From contig NZ_JACMYO010000056.1 in the NCBI RefSeq assembly GCF_020889685.1, positions 1-45,126 on the forward strand: 45,126 nucleotides of DNA, given 5' to 3'. Below the pieces are notes generated by a model that saw only the letters and a program-made list of their open reading frames with translations, made no database searches and was not told the DNA's origin. How positions within the stretch are numbered: the first letter of the stretch is position 1; each line of letters starts with the position of its first letter. The stretch is from Bradyrhizobium oropedii. Its GTDB lineage: Bacteria; Pseudomonadota; Alphaproteobacteria; Rhizobiales; Xanthobacteraceae. Position numbers and translations under genes: made by a program. This document shows, piece after piece, positions 7,703 through 15,137 of this stretch.

Positions 7703-7756
7703 AATCAGGTTACGTTGCGGCTCCCACCTTTCTGCCTTTCCCGATGGAGCCACCGC

Positions 7757-9034
7757 ATGACTGCCGAGACGCAACAACGAATCCTTGCCGCCGTTGACGA
7801 AGGATTCGATGCGCAGCTTGCGACGACGCAGGCCTTTGTCGCGATCCCCTCGACCCGCGGCGCCGAGGGGCCGTGCCAGGACATGATCGCCGATCTCCTG
7901 CGCGAGCGCGGTTATGAGGTCGACGACTGGCACATCAATCTCGACGAGCTGAAGGACCTGCGCGGCTTCGGCCCGATCGAGCATGATTTCTCCAAGGCCC
8001 GCACGGTGGTGGGTACCTACCGTCCGGCCATCAACGCCGGCAAATCGCTGATCCTGCAGGGCCACTGCGACGTGGTGCCGACCGGCCCGCTGGAGATGTG
8101 GGAGACGCCGCCGTTCTCGCCGGTCATCAAGGACGGCAGGATGTACGGCCGCGGCGCCTGCGACATGAAGTCCGGCACCATCGCCGCGCTCTATGCGCTG
8201 GATGCGATCAAGAAGGCCGGGCTGAGGCCGACGGCGCGGATTCACTTCCAGTCCGTGATCGAGGAGGAGAGCACCGGTGTCGGTGCGCTGTCGACCTTGC
8301 AGCGCGGTTATCGTGCCGATGCCTGCTTCATTCCGGAGCCGACCAACGGCAAGATGATCCGCTCACAGGTCGGCGTGATCTGGTTCCGGCTGAAGGTGCG
8401 CGGCTTCCCGGTGCATGTGTTCGAAGCCGGTGCGGGCTCGAACGCGATCATGGCGGCGTATCATCTCGTGCACGCGCTGGAGAAGCTCGAGATCGCCTGG
8501 AACGAGCGCGCCAAGGCCGACCGCCATTTCACGGACGTCAATCATCCGATCAACTTCAATCCCGGCATCATCAAGGGCGGCGACTGGGCGTCCAGCGTGC
8601 CGGCCTGGTGCGACGTCGACTGCCGCATCGCGGTGCTGCCGGGCTGGTCGATCGCCGAATGCCAGAAGGAGATTCTGGCCTGCGTGTCGGCGGCGGCGCG
8701 CGATCATCGTTTCCTCTCCAACAATCCGCCGCAGGTGGAATGGTCGGGATTCCTGTCGGAAGGCTATGAGCTGGTGAACTCCGAGGCGCCGGAAGCCGCC
8801 TTCGCCAAGGCGCATCAGGCGGTCTATGGCGGCGCGGTGGAAGATCGCGCCTTCACCGCGCTGACCGACACGCGCTTCTACGGCCTGAACTACGACATCC
8901 CGAGCCTTTGCTTCGGCGCCAACGGCGCGGCAATGCACGGCTTCAACGAATATGTCGATCTGGACTCGCTGCGGAAGTCGACCAAGGCCATGGCGCTGTT
9001 CATCGCGGAATGGTGCGGGGTGGAGAAGGCGTAG
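7757..9034 (+). CDS. M20 family metallopeptidase / ArgE-DapE-type deacylase
   Basis: A 425-aa zinc amidohydrolase. The metal and catalytic motifs are intact: His103 and Asp105 in QGHCDVVPTG, Asp136 in GRGACDMKSG, and the Glu169-Glu170 pair in VIEEESTG. The C-terminal part has the dimerisation lid and ends with the conserved AAMHGFNEYVDLDSL. The ATG at 7757 has GGAG eight bases upstream. Family members remove acyl groups from amino acids (acetylornithine, succinyl-diaminopimelate, others); this one is of the generic ArgE/DapE type and its substrate cannot be read from sequence. The previous gene ends 54 bases upstream on the same strand, so the two may be co-transcribed. Confidence 0.88.
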   Translation: MTAETQQRILAAVDEGFDAQLATTQAFVAIPSTRGAEGPCQDMIADLLRERGYEVDDWHINLDELKDLRGFGPIEHDFSKARTVVGTYRPAINAGKSLILQGHCDVVPTGPLEMWETPPFSPVIKDGRMYGRGACDMKSGTIAALYALDAIKKAGLRPTARIHFQSVIEEESTGVGALSTLQRGYRADACFIPEPTNGKMIRSQVGVIWFRLKVRGFPVHVFEAGAGSNAIMAAYHLVHALEKLEIAWNERAKADRHFTDVNHPINFNPGIIKGGDWASSVPAWCDVDCRIAVLPGWSIAECQKEILACVSAAARDHRFLSNNPPQVEWSGFLSEGYELVNSEAPEAAFAKAHQAVYGGAVEDRAFTALTDTRFYGLNYDIPSLCFGANGAAMHGFNEYVDLDSLRKSTKAMALFIAEWCGVEKA

Positions 9035-9292
9035 CCTTTTGTGTTGCGGGCTCAGCGCGCTATCGCTCCGCTTGCCGGGGGGCTCGGGCGAGGATCACTG
9101 CCCGAGTGGAGAGAGCCCGGCGCTTCGCCGCTGGCCTCCGCAATCGGGAGAGGCGAATCGAACCCGCGGCCCAATCGACCACTTGCCTGAAAAAGCGGTC
9201 CCGATGCTTTAAGCTTCAAATAAGGGCTGGGCGAACAACCCCGCCGGTGGCAAAGTGGCGTCCGATCGACGGCGAATCCTCGGAGAGCCACG

Positions 9293-10102
9293 ATGCGCGA
9301 TTGGGATGATGCCTACGCCAATTCGGCCCACGTGCCGGGTTCGGACGAGCTGCCGGCACGGTGGGCGGAGCGCGCGGCGGCCTATCGCGCCAGACTCAAA
9401 TCATTCAAGCCGGACATCGCTTATGGATCCGAAGAGCGGCAGCGTCTCGACTTGGTCTTGCCGGACGGCGACAGCAAGGGTCTCGTCGTCTTCGTGCATG
9501 GCGGTTATTGGATGCGCTTCGATAAATCGTCATGGACCGACCTCGCGGAGGGCGCGCGAAGCCACGGCTGGACGGTGGCGCTGCCAAGCTACACGCTGAC
9601 ACCGGCCGTGCGCATCTCCGACATCACGACCGAGATCGCGGTCGCGATTGCCTCGGCTGCCGCCCAGGTCTCGGGGCCTATTCGATTGGCCGGCCATTCC
9701 GCAGGCGGCCATCTCGTTACGCGCATGCTGTGCGACGACGGCCTTCTCGAACCTGAGGTCTACGACAGGATCGTGGCGACGCTGTCGATCAGCGGTCTGC
9801 ACGACCTGCGACCGCTCCTGAAGACCGTGATGAACGAGACGCTCCGGATGAACATGGGCGAGGCAGCGCTCGAAAGCGCCGCCTTGCATTTGCCACGGGG
9901 CAAGTCGCCGCTTACCACCTGGGTCGGCGGTAGCGAACGACCCGAGTTTATCCGTCAGGCAGAGCTGATGGCCAACATCTGGACCGGATTCGACGTGCCC
10001 ACGCACCTCGTCGTCGACCCCGGGCATAACCATTTTACTGTTGTCGATGGGTTGAAGGATCCATCCTCCGCCATCACGAGGCGTCTTCTGGGCCTTGTTT
10101 GA
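9293..10102 (+). CDS. Alpha/beta-hydrolase, probable N-formylkynurenine formamidase
   Basis: A 269-aa cytoplasmic hydrolase expected to convert N-formylkynurenine to kynurenine and formate. The oxyanion-hole motif HGGYW (69-73), typical of arylformamidases of this fold, and the nucleophile Ser136 in GHSAGGHL are present; the C-terminal His lies in DPGHNHFTVV. The substrate assignment rests on context: kynA starts 28 bases downstream and kynU follows it. It is not the metal-dependent bacterial KynB family, so this pathway uses the eukaryote-like alpha/beta-hydrolase variant. It is the first gene of the three, with the promoter presumably in the 258-bp gap upstream. Confidence 0.82.
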   Translation: MRDWDDAYANSAHVPGSDELPARWAERAAAYRARLKSFKPDIAYGSEERQRLDLVLPDGDSKGLVVFVHGGYWMRFDKSSWTDLAEGARSHGWTVALPSYTLTPAVRISDITTEIAVAIASAAAQVSGPIRLAGHSAGGHLVTRMLCDDGLLEPEVYDRIVATLSISGLHDLRPLLKTVMNETLRMNMGEAALESAALHLPRGKSPLTTWVGGSERPEFIRQAELMANIWTGFDVPTHLVVDPGHNHFTVVDGLKDPSSAITRRLLGLV

Positions 10103-10130
10103 GGCAGTGGATCGATCGAGAGGATGTGTC

Positions 10131-10970
10131 ATGAGCAGCAACGACTACGATCCCGCGGTCGAGGGCGCCGAGACCGATTTCGCCCGGAAAATGTCGTATG
10201 GCGACTACCTGCGGCTCGATGCACTGCTTGGCGCCCAGCATCCGATTTCGGAGGCGCACGACGAGATGCTCTTCATCATCCAGCATCAAACCTCCGAACT
10301 GTGGATGCGGCTCGCCATCCACGAGCTCCGTGCCGCCCGTCACGCCATCGCCCGCGAAGATGTGTCGCCGGCGATGAAGATGCTCGCGCGTGTCTCCCGC
10401 ATCTTCGAGCAGCTGAACAATGCCTGGGATGTGCTGCGTACCATGACGCCCAGCGAGTACACCCATTTCCGTTCGCGGCTGGGCCAATCCTCTGGCTTCC
10501 AGTCGTATCAATACCGGCTGATCGAGTATCTGCTCGGCAATCGCAATGAGGCGATGTTGAAACCGCACGCGCATGACCCCGAGGTGGTGGCTTTGCTCAA
10601 GATCGAGCTTGCGACGCCGAGCCTTTATGACGAGGTGCTCCGGTTTGCCGACCGCAAGGGGCTCACCATGCCCGTGACCGTCCTGTCACGCGACGTCCAC
10701 GACACCCATCACTTCGACGAGGGCGTGATGCAAGCCTGGCGCCGCGTCTACGAAGCTCCCGAAGCCAACTGGACGCTCTACGAGCTCGCCGAGAAACTGG
10801 TCGACTTCGAAGATTATTTTCGTCGATGGCGCTTCAATCACGTGACGACGGTGGAGCGCGTCATCGGCTTCAAGCGCGGCACTGGCGGCACCGATGGGGT
10901 CAGCTATCTGAAGCGGATGCTCGAGGTCGAGCTGTTTCCTGAACTGTGGCGCGTCCGTACCATCCTCTGA
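10131..10970 (+). CDS. kynA: Tryptophan 2,3-dioxygenase
   Basis: Heme enzyme opening the indole ring of L-tryptophan with O2 to give N-formylkynurenine. The 279-aa protein shows the family landmarks: distal His52 in FIIQHQTSELWMR, the substrate-binding FRSRLGQSSGFQS (Arg114), proximal heme ligand His237 in RRWRFNHVTTVERVIG, and the GTGGT loop (250-254). Length matches bacterial TDO. The ATG has AGAGGA seven bases upstream. It sits between the formamidase and kynU with 28- and 4-base gaps, clearly one operon. Confidence 0.96.
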   Translation: MSSNDYDPAVEGAETDFARKMSYGDYLRLDALLGAQHPISEAHDEMLFIIQHQTSELWMRLAIHELRAARHAIAREDVSPAMKMLARVSRIFEQLNNAWDVLRTMTPSEYTHFRSRLGQSSGFQSYQYRLIEYLLGNRNEAMLKPHAHDPEVVALLKIELATPSLYDEVLRFADRKGLTMPVTVLSRDVHDTHHFDEGVMQAWRRVYEAPEANWTLYELAEKLVDFEDYFRRWRFNHVTTVERVIGFKRGTGGTDGVSYLKRMLEVELFPELWRVRTIL

Positions 10971-10974
10971 GCGA

Positions 10975-12195
10975 ATGGCCATGATCGAAGCGAAATCGCA
11001 ATTGCGCGTCTACGACGACACCAAGGCAATGTTCCATCTGCCCGCGGATGTCATCTATCTTGACGGCAACTCGCTCGGTGCGCTGCCTACGGGCGTTGCC
11101 GAACGCGTTGCGCATGTCATCACGGCCGAGTGGGGCGATGAGCTCATTCGCGCCTGGAACAGCGCTGGCTGGTACGTGCAGCCACGCCGCCTTGGCGACC
11201 GCCTCGCTCGCCTGATCGGCGCCGCGCCAGGCACGGTAATGATCGGCGATACGTTGTCGCTCAAAGTTTATCAGGCGCTTGCGGCCGCGCTCGAGATGAA
11301 CCAGGAGCGCAAGGCCGTTCTGTCCGATACGGGTAATTTCCCGACCGATCTCTATATGGCGGAAGGGCTGATCGCCACGCTCGGGCGTGGACATCAATTG
11401 CGGCTGACGGCCCCGGAGGAGGTCGAGCCATCGCTGTCGGACGAGATTGCGGTGCTCTATTTGACTGAGGTCGACTACCGCACCGGCCGTCGCCACGACA
11501 TGCGGACCCTGACCGCGAAGGCGCATGCGCTAGGCATCGTCACGGTCTGGGATCTCGCGCATTCGGCCGGCGCGCTGCCTGTCGATCTTGCCGGCGTCGG
11601 CGTCGATTTCGCAGCCGGCTGCACCTACAAATATCTCAACGCGGGCCCCGGCGCTCCGGCCTTCCTCTACGTCGCGCCCCGGCATGCTGATCAGGCGCGC
11701 GCTGCGTTGTCGGGCTGGATGGGGCACGCAAAGCCGTTCGCTTTCGATCTCGGCTATCAACCTGCGGGCGGCGTCGAGCGCATGCGTGTCGGCACACCGC
11801 CGGTGCTGGCGATGGCCGCGCTGGAGGCATCGCTCGACATCTGGGATCGGGTCGATATTGGCGAAGTCCGCGCGCGCTCACTCGCGCTCGGCGACTTGCT
11901 GATAGCTGAGATCGCGCGACGCTGTCCGTCGCTGAGGCTGGTAACGCCGCGGGCGCATGCGCAGCGCGGCTCGCAGGTTTCCTTCGCCTTCGCCGGCGGG
12001 TATGCCGCCATGCAGGCGCTGATTGCCCGCGGCGTGATCGGCGACTTCCGGGCGCCGGACATCATGCGGTTCGGGATCACGCCGCTCTATATCGGCGAAG
12101 CCGAGGTGCTGAAGGCCGCCGAGATCATTGAGGAGGTGATCAATGGCGAGGTGTGGCGCCGGCAAGAATATCAGGTCGTGAATGCGGTGACGTGA
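10975..12195 (+). CDS. kynU: Kynureninase
   Basis: PLP enzyme cleaving kynurenine to anthranilate and alanine. The 406-aa product has the PLP lysine Lys219 in AGCTYKYLNAGPGAPAF, the cofactor-contacting VWDLAHSAGALPVDL, and N-terminal YLDGNSLGALP. The ATG is 4 bases after the kynA stop; a second ATG two codons on is also possible, and neither has a strong ribosome-binding site, suggesting coupling to kynA. The cluster gives a complete tryptophan-to-anthranilate route. Confidence 0.96.
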   Translation: MAMIEAKSQLRVYDDTKAMFHLPADVIYLDGNSLGALPTGVAERVAHVITAEWGDELIRAWNSAGWYVQPRRLGDRLARLIGAAPGTVMIGDTLSLKVYQALAAALEMNQERKAVLSDTGNFPTDLYMAEGLIATLGRGHQLRLTAPEEVEPSLSDEIAVLYLTEVDYRTGRRHDMRTLTAKAHALGIVTVWDLAHSAGALPVDLAGVGVDFAAGCTYKYLNAGPGAPAFLYVAPRHADQARAALSGWMGHAKPFAFDLGYQPAGGVERMRVGTPPVLAMAALEASLDIWDRVDIGEVRARSLALGDLLIAEIARRCPSLRLVTPRAHAQRGSQVSFAFAGGYAAMQALIARGVIGDFRAPDIMRFGITPLYIGEAEVLKAAEIIEEVINGEVWRRQEYQVVNAVT

Positions 12196-12240
12196 GCAAC
12201 GAGCGTTATCCCGAAGCCTCATAGTGACTGCGGCGAGCAA

Positions 12241-13029
12241 TCAAAGGTGCCGCGCCCATAACGCCTTCACGATCGCATCGAGCCCATCGGTCAGCGCGGC
12301 AGGGCCGGGCTGCAGGATGATCGGCGACTTGATCTCGACGATGCGGTCGTTGCGGACAGCCGGAATGTCGCTCCAGCCGGGGCGCTGGCGGATGCGGTCG
12401 GGCACGACCTTCTTGCCGCACCAGGAGGCCAGGATCACGTCGGGCATCGCCTCGCGCACGGCATCCGGCGTGACGATGCGATCCTTGGCGGCTTTATAGG
12501 TGCGTAGGTGCGGCAATGCGTCCGTGCCGCCGGCGATCTCGATCAGGTCGGAGACCCAGCCGATGCCGCTGATCAGGGGATCGTCCCATTCCTCAAAATA
12601 GACTTTTGGCCGCGGCCCCGGGCGCGGCGCGGCCGCAATTGCGGCCAGCCGTTGCTCGAGGTTTTGCGCGAGCCCACCGGCGCGATCGGCGGCGTCGACC
12701 ATCGCGCCGAGGGTGCGGATCATCGCCAGGATGCCGGCGACGTCACGCTGGTTGAAGACATGGACGGCGACGCCGGCACGCACGAGATCGGCAACGATGT
12801 CGGCCTGCAGATCGGAGAAGGCGAGCACCAGATCGGGGTCGAGCGCCAGAATCTTCGGAATGTCGGCGGATATGAAGGCGGACACGCGCGGCTTCTCGCG
12901 GCGCACCCGCGGCGGCCGGACCGCATAGCCGGAGACGCCGACGATGCGGTCCTGCTCACCGAGCAGATAGAGCGTCTCGACCGTCTCTTCGGTGAGGCAG
13001 ACGATCCGGCGGGGAGGGAAGTCGCGCAT
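12241..13029 (-). CDS. BtuF/FhuD-like cobalamin-binding protein without an obvious leader
   Basis: Periplasmic-binding-protein fold of the helical-backbone metal-chelate class (BtuF-like). Family features are PPRRIVCLTEETVETLYLLG near the start, SAFISADIPKILALDPDLVL, FNQRDVAGILAMIRTLG, and the late IPAVRNDRIVEI. From MRDFPPRRIVC (ATG 13029) it is 262 aa with no signal peptide. Upstream in-frame starts exist to 13164 but add no leader and no good ribosome-binding site. No BtuCD permease or ATPase is adjacent. It could bind corrinoids in the cytoplasm or be exported by an unrecognised route. Its control region is shared with the divergent thioesterase. Confidence 0.78.
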   Translation of the reverse strand: MRDFPPRRIVCLTEETVETLYLLGEQDRIVGVSGYAVRPPRVRREKPRVSAFISADIPKILALDPDLVLAFSDLQADIVADLVRAGVAVHVFNQRDVAGILAMIRTLGAMVDAADRAGGLAQNLEQRLAAIAAAPRPGPRPKVYFEEWDDPLISGIGWVSDLIEIAGGTDALPHLRTYKAAKDRIVTPDAVREAMPDVILASWCGKKVVPDRIRQRPGWSDIPAVRNDRIVEIKSPIILQPGPAALTDGLDAIVKALWARHL

Positions 13030-13178
13030 CGGCGAGGGTATGCAGGCTGGGCGGCACATTGTCACGGTGGCGATAACGTCATGGTCGCCATTACCTCGGA
13101 CGTCATTGCCGGGCCCGATCGGGCAATCCATCATACCGGCACCAAACCTCGAAGAAGGCCACAAAGCAGGGAGTGCCC

Positions 13179-13577
13179 ATGACGCCGCTCGAAAAGATCC
13201 AGTCGATGAAGATGCCGTTTGCGGAACTTAAGGGCGTCACCTTCACCGAGGCGGGCCAGGATCGCGTGGTCGCGAAAATGCTGGTGCGGCCGGACCTCTG
13301 CACCCTCCGCAACACGATCCACGGCGGCGCGGTGATGGCCTTTGCGGACTCGGTCGGCGCCGCTGCCACCGTGATCAACCTGCCTGAAGACGCCAAGGGC
13401 ACCACGACGCTGGAGAGCAAGACCAACTTCATCGGCGGCGCTAAGGAGGGCACCACCGTGATCGCGACGGCGACGCCGGTGCACCGGGGCCGGCGGACCC
13501 AGGTCTGGCAGACCAGGCTGGAAACCGAGGACGGCAAGCTGGTCGCGGTGGTCACTCAAACGCAATTGGTACTATGA
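13179..13577 (+). CDS. PaaI/YdiI-type hotdog-fold thioesterase
   Basis: A 132-aa acyl-CoA thioesterase of the 4HBT/PaaI hotdog family. The signature IHGGAVMAFADSVGAAAT holds the HGG loop and the Asp that acts in hydrolysis. It is followed by the hotdog strands TTLESKTNFIGGAKEGTTV and ATPVHRGRRTQVWQTRLE. The ATG at 13179 has GGGAG six bases upstream; a GTG two codons earlier is less likely. The acyl substrate is unknown. The gene is divergent from the BtuF-like gene and followed by a perfect AT-rich palindrome at 13583. Confidence 0.88.
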   Translation: MTPLEKIQSMKMPFAELKGVTFTEAGQDRVVAKMLVRPDLCTLRNTIHGGAVMAFADSVGAAATVINLPEDAKGTTTLESKTNFIGGAKEGTTVIATATPVHRGRRTQVWQTRLETEDGKLVAVVTQTQLVL

Positions 13578-13582
13578 TGGGG

Positions 13583-13612
13583 CAATGATGTGATTTATCG
13601 ATCACATCATTG
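13583..13612. promoter_or_regulatory. Perfect 12-bp inverted repeat just after the thioesterase gene
   Basis: Arms CAATGATGTGAT and ATCACATCATTG pair exactly around TTATCG, six bases after the thioesterase stop. Its AT content contrasts with the surroundings. It could end the thioesterase transcript (a short GTTTACTT follows) or be an operator for the downstream GNAT promoter. The low GC of the stem and poor T-run make a classical terminator less likely. Confidence 0.4.
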
Positions 13613-13641
13613 TTTACTTAAATGAATCTAGACACTTGAAT

Positions 13642-13664
13642 TATATTGTGCGGCGCACAATATA
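13642..13664. promoter_or_regulatory. Perfect 23-bp palindrome with TTGTGC...GCACAA core, PhaR-like site
   Basis: Arms of 11 bases (TATATTGTGCG and CGCACAATATA) flank a central G, 53 bases before the GNAT start. The inner TGCGGCGCACAA fits the degenerate TGC-rich element I recall for the Bradyrhizobium polyhydroxybutyrate regulator PhaR (TGCRNYGCASMA). That match is from memory; the palindrome itself is seen directly. Confidence 0.5.
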
Positions 13665-13716
13665 GAGCTGCTAGGGACTCGACGCCTCCTCGAGGGCTAC
13701 CAAGAGGAGTTATGAA

Positions 13717-14342
13717 ATGAACTATGATTCCATCCGTCCGACGGCTGCCAAGGGTACCGTGCGGACGTTGAGCCAGCAGGAGGAACTACCTCTGCTGCGC
13801 GATCATTTGCTGCGGCTGGATCGTACGAGCCGTCATGATCGTTTTCATGGCTTCATCGACGACAGCTTCATCCGCCGTTATGCCGAGCGCTGCGCTAACG
13901 ACGGGACGGTCATCATCGCTTATTTCGAGGATGGCGTGGTCCGCGGGGCGGCGGAACTGCATCCGCCGGAGCAGTCACCGAATGCCCAGCCCGAGATCGC
14001 CTTCAGCGTGGAGCGGTCGGTGCGGCGCGCAAGGGCGTCGGCAGCACGCTGTTCCGCAAGCTGATCGCCGAGGCACATGCCAAGGGCTACACCAACCTGC
14101 GCATCACCACCGGCGCGCAGAACGACGCGATGCGTGCGCTCGCCACCAAGTTCGGTGCGCAGCTGACCTTCCGCCACGGTGAGTCCACCGGCAGCATCGA
14201 CCTGACCGAGCAGCACCAGGCTGAACCGGCGCCGGCACTCGCCCCGGTTACACCGGTCGAAGCTGCGCGCGCGATCGTCGACATGAACCGCGCCTATTGG
14301 CGCATGGTGATGCAGATGTCCGGCTGGGGCAGGGCGGCTTGA
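13717..14342 (+). pseudogene. GNAT N-acetyltransferase interrupted by a frameshift
   Basis: The first frame starts at the ATG at 13717 (ribosome-binding site AGAGGAG) and reads MNYDSIRPTAAKGTVRTLSQ on to the GNAT core PEIAFSVERSVRR, then goes out of frame and ends at 14064. The rest of the family sequence continues in another frame from about 14030 to 14342 (KGVGSTLFRKLIAEAHAKGY, TTGAQNDAMRALATKFGA, ending MSGWGRAA). The junction is CGGCGCGCAAGG; removing one GC dinucleotide restores RRKGVGS, the acetyl-CoA pyrophosphate loop. Either a GC-dinucleotide slip inactivated the gene or it is a sequencing error. The rejoined protein would be about 207 aa. The bidirectional terminator at 14365 follows. 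Confidence 0.8.
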
Positions 14343-14364
14343 GCTGAGATCTCGGATCAAACGT

Positions 14365-14399
14365 AAAAAGGGCAATCCGCTCAGCGGATTGCCCTTTTT
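14365..14399. terminator. Bidirectional Rho-independent terminator
   Basis: Perfect 16-bp stem (AAAAAGGGCAATCCGC and its complement) around a TCA loop, with a T-run on each strand. It serves the GNAT locus from the left and the convergent 14424-14732 gene from the right. Confidence 0.92.
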
Positions 14400-14423
14400 C
14401 TTTGAGTAAACGGATGTCGCTGC

Positions 14424-14732
14424 TCAGGTGCCGGTGCGCTTGTCGGTCGCGAAGCGGCGGACCACGCGGCGCTCGACCACGACCGAGCGCTGCGCGCCCT
14501 GTTCGCCGGCGATCACGCGGGTTGCGGTGCCGGTGCGGGCGCTGACGCGCGCGGTCTTCTTCACCTCGGCCAGGACTTCCTCATAAGGCAGTCCCATCAG
14601 GGACGACGCGATCTCGGCCTGGGCCTCCACGTCATCGGTAATACCGATGGCGGCGAAGATTGCCTCCTCAAGCGTCGGCGGATCGTGCCGCACGCGCCTT
14701 GTGCCGTATTTGGTGTTCCAGTCTCCGCTCAT
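14424..14732 (-). CDS. Conserved hypothetical protein, 102 aa
   Basis: The ATG at 14732 has GGATGAGG about seven bases upstream. The product begins MSGDWNTKYGTRRVRHDPPT, then LEEAIFAAIGITDDVEAQAE and IASSLMGLPYEEVLAEVKKT, and ends in a strongly basic segment (VVVERRVVRRFATDKRTGT). The middle predicts helical; the tail could bind nucleic acid, but that is only charge-based. It looks like a small protein conserved in Bradyrhizobium; I know no function. It stands alone and ends at the bidirectional terminator. Confidence 0.75.
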   Translation of the reverse strand: MSGDWNTKYGTRRVRHDPPTLEEAIFAAIGITDDVEAQAEIASSLMGLPYEEVLAEVKKTARVSARTGTATRVIAGEQGAQRSVVVERRVVRRFATDKRTGT

Positions 14733-14821
14733 CGCCGCCTCATCCTTGAATCGCGGGAGATACGTAAGGTGCCCAATGTTGCATTGCAATATGAATGTGA
14801 GATGGCAATCCAGCCATGCAG

Positions 14822-15121
14822 CTAGAGTCTCTCAATCTTGTGAGCGTCATAAAGTTCGATCGTGGTCGCTGCTGCGGCAAGAGATTGCAGGGACCGCACG
14901 AAATCACGTGACGCAGGGACTGCGAAATGCGCCGCCAGCGCGCCGCGGTCGGCCCATTGCTCGAAAAACACCAGCCGGAGCGGATTCTCGCAGTCGACGT
15001 GGACCGCGTGCGAGATGCAGCCGGGCTCGGTGCGCGAGCGATGGACATGCTCGAGGCTCAGCCGTCGCACTTCGTCGAAGCTGTCGGGGCGGGCGGTGAC
15101 GCTGCCGGTGACGACGATCAT
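14822..15121 (-). CDS. ABM-domain (antibiotic biosynthesis/quinol) monooxygenase
   Basis: A 99-aa ferredoxin-like ABM-fold protein related to quinol monooxygenase YgiN: MIVVTGSVTARPDSFDEVRR, then HVHRSRTEPGCISHAVHVDC and LVFFEQWADRGALAAHFAVP. These cofactor-free enzymes oxidise quinols or polyketides with O2, usually as dimers. The ATG has GGGGGAG three to four bases upstream. It starts 17 bases after the DUF2161 gene on the same strand, so it is the second gene of a likely two-gene unit. Confidence 0.88.
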   Translation of the reverse strand: MIVVTGSVTARPDSFDEVRRLSLEHVHRSRTEPGCISHAVHVDCENPLRLVFFEQWADRGALAAHFAVPASRDFVRSLQSLAAAATTIELYDAHKIERL

Positions 15122-15137
15122 GATCTCCCCCAGTTTG

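Noticed and set aside
6890..8245. Extension of the MocR reading frame by about 450 codons upstream
   Set aside because: The extension lies antisense to the PNPOx-fold and M20 genes and has no conserved sequence; the MocR wHTH starts soon after the ATG at 6889.
9083..9106. Hairpin CTCGGGC/GCCCGAG between the M20 gene and the kynurenine operon
   Set aside because: A 7-bp stem with 10-base loop and no T-run; not convincing as a terminator or regulatory RNA.
9150..9175. tRNA T-arm-like sequence (GGGTTCGATTC) on the minus strand
   Set aside because: No matching acceptor, D or anticodon arms can be folded around it; likely chance or a decayed remnant.
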